Part shown: positions 7,150-11,103 of the stretch, piece by piece
Position numbering within the stretch: the first letter of the stretch is position 1
Layout of the letters: every line of letters begins with the position of its first letter
NCBI GenBank assembly: GCA_016937075.1
Contig: JAFGWQ010000082.1
Span: 1-11,103 of the forward strand
Length of the DNA stretch: 11,103 bases
Direction: 5' to 3'
From: Campylobacterales bacterium
Lineage (GTDB): Bacteria > Campylobacterota > Campylobacteria > Campylobacterales > Sulfurovaceae
Position numbers and translations under genes: made by a program
The notes under the pieces: generated by a model
What the model was told of the DNA's origin: nothing
Seen by the model: only the letters and a program-made list of their open reading frames with translations
Database searches by the model: none

Positions 7150-7198
7150 TCCTCTTTACGTATATTAATGATATTTTAGCAAATTTTATATAAGAGGA
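7150..7198 (-). promoter_or_regulatory. eno leader: anti-Shine-Dalgarno complement
   Basis: In the eno leader UCCUCUU (from 7198-7192) is perfectly complementary over seven bases to AAGAGGA (7156-7150), which is the eno ribosome site. The 35 bases between them are AU-rich. Transcripts reading through from recA contain both arms. Transcripts starting at the local promoter (-10 at 7173-7178) would lack the upstream arm. A regulatory effect is inference. Confidence 0.5.
7173..7181 (-). promoter_or_regulatory. eno promoter, extended -10 (TGC-TAAAAT)
   Basis: TGC TAAAAT lies on the minus strand 28 bases upstream of the eno ATG, in the 59-bp gap after recA. The predicted start near 7166 gives a leader of about 22 bases. 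There is no clear -35. Confidence 0.5.
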
Positions 7199-7203
7199 CG
7201 GGT

Positions 7204-8250
7204 TTACTCTTCTATTCCCATCTCGCCTTCACCGATTGATAACATATCGCTAACACCTAAAGCCTCTCGTATCTTGCTTTCTACCTCTTCTCTGAGAGGC
7301 TTATTGTCTTTAAGAGTTTGCTTTGCAGCTTCTTTGCCTTGTCCAAGCTTATGCTCTTTATAGCTGAACCAAGCTCCTGCCTTGTCAACAATATCGAGTT
7401 TCACGCCATAATCTATAAGTTCGCCCTCTTTGCTGATGCCTTCGCCAAACATAATATCAAATTCCGCTTGTCTAAAAGGAGGAGCTACTTTGTTTTTGAC
7501 CACTTTTGCTTTGACACGGTTTCCTATCTGTGATTCTCCTTGTTTAAGTGTAGCAATACGTCTTACGTCTATCCTGACAGAAGCATAGAATTTAAGGGCA
7601 TTCCCTCCGGTCGTAGTTTCTGGCGAGCCGTACCCCATAGTGCCTATTTTCATACGGATCTGATTGATAAAAATGACTGTAGTATTTGTCTTATGAAGTA
7701 TTGCTGTTAGTTTTCTAAGAGCTTGGCTCATTAATCTTGCCTGAAGCCCCACATGTGTATCGCCCATATCTCCTTCTATCTCGCTTTTTGGAGTAAGAGC
7801 TGCTACTGAATCCACTACTATTAAGCTCACTGCACCGCTTCTTGCCAAGGTCTCAAGTATATCAAGTGCCTGCTCTCCAAAATCTGGCTGAGATACTAAC
7901 AAATTATCCACATCGACACCCAAATTTTTAGCATACAATACATCTAAAGCATGTTCTGCATCTATAAAAGCACAAACATCACCGTTTTTTTGTGCTGAAG
8001 CAATGACTTGCAAAGACAACGTGGTCTTGCCCGAAGATTCCGGTCCATATATCTCTATAACCCTTCCTTGCGGTACGCCGCCAATGCCTAAAGCCATATC
8101 AAGCCCCAAAGAACCTGTGCTTATGGCTGCAATCGGTTCTATCTCTTTATCACCAAGGCGCATCAAAGTGCCCTTTCCAAAGGTTTTATCGATCTGCTTG
8201 ATAGCCATCTCTAACGCTTTTGCTTTTTGTGCATCCATTGCCATGCTCAT
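7204..8250 (-). CDS. recA: RecA recombinase
   Basis: RecA forms ATP-dependent filaments on single-stranded DNA and drives strand exchange in homologous recombination and repair. The 348-residue protein has the Walker A loop GPESSGKTT (69-77), the Walker B strand LIVVD (143-147), FINQIRMKIG with GSPETTTGGNALKF (L2 region) and the usual acidic C-terminal tail (GEGEMGIEE). Length is normal for the family. Two starts fit equally well. ATG at 8250 has AAGGA seven bases upstream. ATG at 8244 (MAMDAQ, a more typical N-terminus) has AAGGA five bases upstream. The upstream region has an extended -10 and a long palindrome shared with the mqnD promoter. Campylobacterota generally lack LexA, so classic SOS control is not expected; I see no LexA box but did not test for one exhaustively. 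eno follows 59 bases after the stop. Confidence 0.5.
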   Translation of the reverse strand: MSMAMDAQKAKALEMAIKQIDKTFGKGTLMRLGDKEIEPIAAISTGSLGLDMALGIGGVPQGRVIEIYGPESSGKTTLSLQVIASAQKNGDVCAFIDAEHALDVLYAKNLGVDVDNLLVSQPDFGEQALDILETLARSGAVSLIVVDSVAALTPKSEIEGDMGDTHVGLQARLMSQALRKLTAILHKTNTTVIFINQIRMKIGTMGYGSPETTTGGNALKFYASVRIDVRRIATLKQGESQIGNRVKAKVVKNKVAPPFRQAEFDIMFGEGISKEGELIDYGVKLDIVDKAGAWFSYKEHKLGQGKEAAKQTLKDNKPLREEVESKIREALGVSDMLSIGEGEMGIEE

Positions 8251-8271
8251 CCTTTTATCCTTAATGTTGAA

Positions 8272-8280
8272 ATTCTAACA
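8272..8280 (-). promoter_or_regulatory. recA promoter, extended -10 (TGT-TAGAAT)
   Basis: TGT TAGAAT lies on the minus strand 21 bases before the recA start at 8250, giving a start near 8265 and a leader of about 15 bases. A second possible -10, TAAAAT, lies at 8283-8288. Confidence 0.5.
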
Positions 8281-8311
8281 CCATTTTAATCTCTTTTGGA
8301 TGAGTGACAAA

Positions 8312-8336
8312 AAAATATGTCAAAATGACATATTTT
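8312..8336. promoter_or_regulatory. Perfect 11-bp palindrome in recA/mqnD divergent region
   Basis: AAAATATGTCA (8312-8322) and TGACATATTTT (8326-8336) are perfect reverse complements around AAA. The core is TGTCA-N3-TGACA (8318-8330), identical in plan to the site upstream of asnB. An additional TGACA half-site lies at 8305-8309. The palindrome is upstream of both putative -10 elements (about 45 bp from each), so it could be an activator or bidirectional regulator site. Confidence 0.5.
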
Positions 8337-8376
8337 ATTTTATAAAAATTGTTTGCTCTTTTTCAGAAGCCCTTTT

Positions 8377-8385
8377 TGGTATAAT
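8377..8385 (+). promoter_or_regulatory. mqnD-murB promoter, extended -10 (TGG-TATAAT)
   Basis: A perfect TATAAT (8380-8385) is preceded by TGG and by T-runs at 8358-8363 and 8373-8377, matching the Campylobacterota housekeeping promoter. The predicted start near 8392 gives a leader of about 21 bases before the ATG at 8413. This also argues against a start at TTG 8353, which lies upstream of the promoter. Confidence 0.5.
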
Positions 8386-8412
8386 GTCCTACTTTTATTT
8401 GGAGTTTTTTTT

Positions 8413-9273
8413 ATGAACATCTCTCTTGCCCACTCTCCCGATGCGGACGATATATTTATGTACTATGCCATAGCTTTTGGTTGGGTGGATACATTTGATT
8501 ATAATATCACAAATGAAGCTCTTGATATAGAGACACTTAACATAGAAGCACTCAAAGGCACTTATGATGTGAGCGCCATTAGTTTTGCTCTCTATCCACA
8601 CATCAAAGATGAATACGCGCTTCTTAGAACCGCTGTGAGCTTTGGAGAAGGATATGGCCCCAAACTTATTCGCAAAAAAGAGGTCAAGCTAAAACGCAAC
8701 TTCCGCGTAGCCCTTTCAGGGGCGAACACCACAAATGCTATGCTGTTTCGCATATATTACCCTGATGCTAGAATAGTTTATAAAAATTTTTTAGAAATTG
8801 AAGATGCCGTACTAAGCGGAGAGGTAGATGCCGGCGTACTCATCCATGAATCTATACTCTCTTATGATGAAAGCCTTGAAGTAGAAAAAGAGATGTGGGA
8901 TATTTGGATAGAACTTAGTGGCGGAGGATTGCCTCTGCCGCTTGGAGGAATGGCATTAAGACGCAGTATTCCACTTAATCGTGCCATAGAAATAGAAAAT
9001 ATCCTTATTGACGGTGTCAAAGTAGCAAACGATAGAAAAGCTGAGCTTTCAAAAAAACTAGAAGATGAAAAACTTGTAAGGATTGATGGCAAAATGCTTG
9101 AACGTTATTTAGATATGTATGCCTCTGATGAATCTATTACGCTTTCTCCTTTGCAACTAAAAGCGCTTGATAAACTATACGAGATAGGATTTAAGAGTGG
9201 ATTTTTTGCAGAGCCTATCAAAACTTCTGATTATCTGATCCCGCATGAGTATGCAACATTTAGGCAACAATAG
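8413..9273 (+). CDS. mqnD: 1,4-dihydroxy-6-naphthoate synthase (futalosine pathway, MqnD)
   Basis: MqnD converts cyclic dehypoxanthine futalosine to 1,4-dihydroxy-6-naphthoate in the futalosine route to menaquinone, the respiratory quinone of Campylobacterota. The 286-residue protein has the periplasmic-binding-like fold of the family. It opens with LAHSPDADDIFMYYAI (5-20), the counterpart of SPCPNDTFIFYAL in characterised MqnD. It has SGANTTNAML (102-111), the conserved histidine H145 in GVLIHES, and GGGLPLPLGGMALRR, the MqnD hallmark near residue 175. MqnA, the related chorismate dehydratase, lacks this LPLPLGG motif, which is why I prefer MqnD. The ATG at 8413 has GGAG nine bases upstream and lies just after a strong promoter. 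Its stop overlaps the GTG start of murB (TAGTG), so the two form an operon. Confidence 0.5.
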   Translation: MNISLAHSPDADDIFMYYAIAFGWVDTFDYNITNEALDIETLNIEALKGTYDVSAISFALYPHIKDEYALLRTAVSFGEGYGPKLIRKKEVKLKRNFRVALSGANTTNAMLFRIYYPDARIVYKNFLEIEDAVLSGEVDAGVLIHESILSYDESLEVEKEMWDIWIELSGGGLPLPLGGMALRRSIPLNRAIEIENILIDGVKVANDRKAELSKKLEDEKLVRIDGKMLERYLDMYASDESITLSPLQLKALDKLYEIGFKSGFFAEPIKTSDYLIPHEYATFRQQ

Positions 9274-10049
9274 TGTTTTACAAAACCATAGACTTTAGCA
9301 AATTCACCAGTATCCGTATCGGGCAAAAAGAAGAAGTTTTGATGCTGGAAAAGGGTGATGCCATTCCAAAAGATAGATACCTCATAGGATATGGCAACAA
9401 TTTGCTCATATCGCCTACTCCGCCACTCCTTATGATGCTGAGCAAAGATTTCGATTTCATCACTCTGGATGGCGATATGCTCACCATAGGAGCAGCTACT
9501 CCGACAGGCAAGATACTTTCTTTTGTCAAGAAGCATGATATAGCAGGCTTCGAGTTTGTATCAAAACTCCCCGGCTCTCTAGGCGGTATGCTTGCTATGA
9601 ATGCGGGGGTCAAAGAATACGAGATCTTCAATATTTTAGACAGCATTTGTATAGACGGGATATGGAAGACAAAAGACGAGATAGAGCATGGCTATCGTTT
9701 TGCCAAGCTTGGCGGAGTTGCTACTGAGGCTAGATTTCGCATAACTCATGGATTTAATGCCAAACTATTGGAATCCCTTGTAGCAATGCGAGCCAATCAA
9801 CCCAAAGAGCCAAGTGCAGGTTCATTATTTAAAAATCCTAGCACAGATCATGCCGGCAGACTCATCGAAGCAGTTGGACTCAAAGGCAAACAGATAGGCG
9901 GCATGGCATGGAGCGAAGTACATGCAAATTTTTTGGTCAATAAGGGAGGTGGTACATTTGAAGATGCCATGGAGCTTATCAACCTTGCAAAACAAAAAGT
10001 GCAAGACCAATTTGGCATAGCCTTGCAAGAAGAGGTTAAGATACTTTAA
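9273..10049 (+). CDS. murB: UDP-N-acetylenolpyruvoylglucosamine reductase
   Basis: MurB is the FAD- and NADPH-dependent enzyme that makes UDP-MurNAc, the second step of peptidoglycan precursor synthesis in the cytoplasm. The 258-residue protein has the FAD-binding motif GYGNNLL (39-45), LPGSLGGMLAMNAG (99-112), YR at 141-142 and the catalytic serine S184 in AGSLFKNP. It also has HANFLVNKGG (217-226) and the C-terminal catalytic glutamate region LQEEVKIL (E253/E254). It is much shorter than the E. coli enzyme (342) but typical for Campylobacterota, and all key residues are present. The start is GTG at 9273, overlapping the mqnD stop by one base, so translation is likely coupled. Menaquinone and cell-wall genes share no pathway, so the operon looks like packing rather than function. 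Its stop directly abuts the stop of the convergent DUF1566 gene with no bases between. Confidence 0.5.
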   Translation: MFYKTIDFSKFTSIRIGQKEEVLMLEKGDAIPKDRYLIGYGNNLLISPTPPLLMMLSKDFDFITLDGDMLTIGAATPTGKILSFVKKHDIAGFEFVSKLPGSLGGMLAMNAGVKEYEIFNILDSICIDGIWKTKDEIEHGYRFAKLGGVATEARFRITHGFNAKLLESLVAMRANQPKEPSAGSLFKNPSTDHAGRLIEAVGLKGKQIGGMAWSEVHANFLVNKGGGTFEDAMELINLAKQKVQDQFGIALQEEVKIL

Positions 10050-10544
10050 TTATTTTTTTGTACTATCGTCTTCTTGTGTTAAGCATCTTACACATCTTAT
10101 ATAGTTTGACTGCTTAGGGTCTCTTGCATATCTATATCCATCTACCGTATAAACGACATAATATTTATTTTGCTCAGCTGGCGTAGATGTCCAAAAATCA
10201 GCGCCTCGATTATCTTTGAAAATACCTTTTGTTTTAGATATTTCCATCATTTCATCTGAGGTCGGCAGCCTCCAATCACTATAACCGGCATAAACCAATC
10301 TGTCACAATAATCTTTTGCATAACCGTGACTGCCTGCCTTAGATAAAGATCGCTCTCTTTTATATGCACCATCACTATTGTCGTCAAACTCACTATTCTG
10401 CCACATTAATCTACTTCCAGCAGGACAAATATTGGCGCCATTTTCTCCAGGAATGGTGATATCAACATCATAATAAGGCGCTATATCCCCGCCGGCCATA
10501 GCACCGACAGTAGCAAGAAAAATACCTATTTTAATATATCTCAT
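10050..10544 (-). CDS. Secreted Lcl-type (DUF1566) domain protein
   Basis: This 164-residue protein has a probable signal peptide (MRYIKIGIFLATVGAMA), cleaved near residue 17, followed by GGDIAPYYDVDI. An AGGDIAP-like start to the mature chain recurs, as I remember it, in secreted proteins of this phylum. The body matches the Lcl C-terminal/DUF1566 domain. It has RLMWQ (45-49), a Cys and aromatic-rich centre, AGYSDWRLPT (86-95) followed by an acidic helix, FWTSTP (117-122), YYVVYTVDGYRYARDP (128-143) and a closing IRCVRC (149-154). C40, C80, C151 and C154 could form disulfides. The domain occurs in surface and lectin-like proteins, but no definite function is established for stand-alone copies. 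The ATG at 10544 is chosen because GAGGAG lies nine bases upstream and the signal peptide starts there. An in-frame ATG at 10580 would add 12 residues that spoil it. No clear promoter is seen. The 5' leader contains a transpeptidase gene relic. Confidence 0.5.
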   Translation of the reverse strand: MRYIKIGIFLATVGAMAGGDIAPYYDVDITIPGENGANICPAGSRLMWQNSEFDDNSDGAYKRERSLSKAGSHGYAKDYCDRLVYAGYSDWRLPTSDEMMEISKTKGIFKDNRGADFWTSTPAEQNKYYVVYTVDGYRYARDPKQSNYIRCVRCLTQEDDSTKK

Positions 10545-10572
10545 AGTCTTCAAATCTCCTCTTTTTTGATAG

Positions 10573-10679
10573 TTAAGCATGAATTTCTATCTTGACCCCG
10601 GGAGCAACTCTGCGCTCCACAAGAAATCAATCGCTTTGTCTGACACGGCCATACGCCCTTTTGTCCAATCTAGATCAAT
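10573..10679 (-). pseudogene. Relic of the C-terminus of an L,D-transpeptidase (YkuD) gene
   Basis: On the minus strand, one frame from 10679 reads IDLDWTKGRMAVSDKAIDFL and then runs into a stop. The next frame carries on as VERRVAPGVKIEIHA and a TAA at 10573-10575. Joined, they match the end of a YkuD domain, whose usual pattern is DWTxGCIAVSxxxIxxLWxxVxxGTxVEI. Adding one G beside the TGG codon at 10617-10619 restores a continuous FLWERRVAPGVKIEIHA. The catalytic cysteine of the GC(I/M)A motif is replaced by arginine (CGT, one transition from TGT). The rest of the gene, including the upstream histidine motif, is missing. The 107-bp piece is visibly more GC-rich than the gene it touches. Functional members cross-link or trim peptidoglycan in the periplasm; this copy cannot. 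The family call is from motif memory and moderately sure. Confidence 0.5.
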
Positions 10680-11061
10680 CATCATCTTGATGTGACAAAA
10701 GCTTATGCTTCTCTTTTTTGTAACTGTTTTTATTTTTGAGTTTTTGCAAACGATTAAGGTTGCTCATCTCAGGCTCTCTTATTTCGTTTAATATTATATC
10801 ATTAAATTGTTCGACATTTTTGGTTTTCTCATATAGAACCAAAATATACTCTTTGAGTTTTTGATTATACTCGCCCTCTAGGCGAATAGCCTCTTTTTCA
10901 TGCAGTTTTTTTACCATTGCTTCGAGTTTAATAGAAAAAGAATTAGAATCAGTATTGGTGTCGCGAAGCATTTTAAATATATTTTTTGATATTTTTTCTA
11001 ATTCTGCAATATATTTTTGACGATTGTATTTGTCGATCTGTTTCTGGGTAAATTTAGCCAA
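10675..11061 (-). CDS. Unrecognised charged, helical protein (128 aa)
   Basis: I do not recognise this protein. It is 128 residues, strongly charged and lysine/asparagine-rich, with no signal peptide or membrane segment, so it is probably cytoplasmic. Residues 1-80 look mostly helical with heptad-like stretches (KYIAELEKISKNIFKML, then AMVKKLHEKEAIRLEGEYNQ). The tail is basic (KLKNKNSYKKEKHK) and ends LLSHQDDD. It could be a nucleic-acid-binding or accessory protein, but nothing specific shows this. It starts with TTG at 11061, with AAAGG six bases upstream and a TATAAT promoter at 11090-11095. No ATG near the N-terminus fits better. Its stop codon (10675-10677) lies inside the first bases of the transpeptidase relic, so its present C-terminus may have been set at a recombination junction. 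AT-rich composition sets it apart from the core genes and suggests acquired DNA. Confidence 0.5.
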   Translation of the reverse strand: MAKFTQKQIDKYNRQKYIAELEKISKNIFKMLRDTNTDSNSFSIKLEAMVKKLHEKEAIRLEGEYNQKLKEYILVLYEKTKNVEQFNDIILNEIREPEMSNLNRLQKLKNKNSYKKEKHKLLSHQDDD

Positions 11062-11079
11062 TGTATGCCTTTGCTTTAT

Positions 11080-11098
11080 CTATATAGTAATTATATAG
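11080..11098 (-). promoter_or_regulatory. Promoter of the 128-aa gene with overlapping inverted repeat
   Basis: A TATAAT -10 lies at 11090-11095 on the minus strand (TATATA at 11092-11097 with an upstream TGC is an alternative). It is embedded in a perfect inverted repeat, CTATATA (11080-11086) and TATATAG (11092-11098) around five bases. The leader to the TTG start would be about 20 bases. A repressor bound to the repeat would cover the -10, but AT-rich DNA makes such repeats less significant. Confidence 0.5.
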
Positions 11099-11103
11099 CA
11101 AGA

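Noticed and set aside
8353..8412. Longer MqnD from TTG at 8353, giving a hydrophobic leader like a signal peptide
   Set aside because: The promoter TATAAT at 8380-8385 lies inside this stretch and MqnD is cytoplasmic; the ATG at 8413 has its own GGAG site.
10601..10618. GGAGC...GCTCC stem in the relic as a terminator for the 128-aa gene
   Set aside because: Only five pairs and no U-run on either strand; the bases belong to former coding sequence.
10587..10685. Short open frame beginning MMIDLDWTKG as a new small gene
   Set aside because: It is better explained as the frameshifted relic of an L,D-transpeptidase. There is no ribosome site, and the conserved motif spans two frames.

Overview
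The window looks like a chromosomal segment of a Campylobacterota (epsilonproteobacterial) species with low GC content. The evidence is the gene set and order: topA directly followed by a short bioB; recA followed by eno and a small FtsB/DivIC-type protein; a futalosine-pathway menaquinone gene (mqnD); a short MurB. Several promoters have the T-rich, extended -10 form (TGnTATAAT-like) typical of that phylum. The genus cannot be fixed from the sequence alone.

Layout. Positions 1-672 form a very AT-rich accessory edge. It holds the N-terminus of what looks like a type III restriction-modification Mod methyltransferase (minus strand, running off the left edge), then a structured 163-bp divergent control region, a 66-residue helix-turn-helix protein (plus strand), and a REP-like repeat. 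Positions 673-10049 are a conserved housekeeping core. asnB (minus) and topA-bioB (plus) diverge from a shared promoter region. The ftsB-like gene, eno and recA form a minus-strand group (transcribed recA, eno, ftsB-like). mqnD-murB (plus) diverges from recA. Positions 10050-11103 are a second variable edge. It holds a secreted Lcl/DUF1566-domain protein, the decayed 3' end of an L,D-transpeptidase gene, and an unrecognised charged protein with its own promoter.

How the genes relate. Most core genes are unconnected housekeeping functions: DNA topology and repair (TopA, RecA), glycolysis/gluconeogenesis (enolase), biotin synthesis (BioB), asparagine synthesis, division (FtsB-like), menaquinone (MqnD) and peptidoglycan (MurB). 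The core is tightly packed. topA/bioB and mqnD/murB each overlap by one base, and the two convergent junctions (bioB/ftsB-like and murB/DUF1566) have no intergenic DNA.

The most unusual signals are non-coding. (1) Four GCTAA-type boxes lie exactly 31 bp apart between the Mod gene and the small HTH gene, and the third is one arm of a perfect 11-bp inverted repeat. (2) An identical operator-like palindrome, TGTCA-N3-TGACA, occurs in both core divergent intergenic regions (asnB/topA and recA/mqnD). (3) A short L,D-transpeptidase relic carries an active-site Cys-to-Arg change and a single-base frameshift, and abuts an unrelated AT-rich gene. I did not find a complete, clearly new multi-gene system. 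The control module at 190-352 is the best candidate for something undescribed. [Form note: the original answer gave no feature confidence values; the uniform 0.5 is a placeholder required by the schema, not an assessment.]
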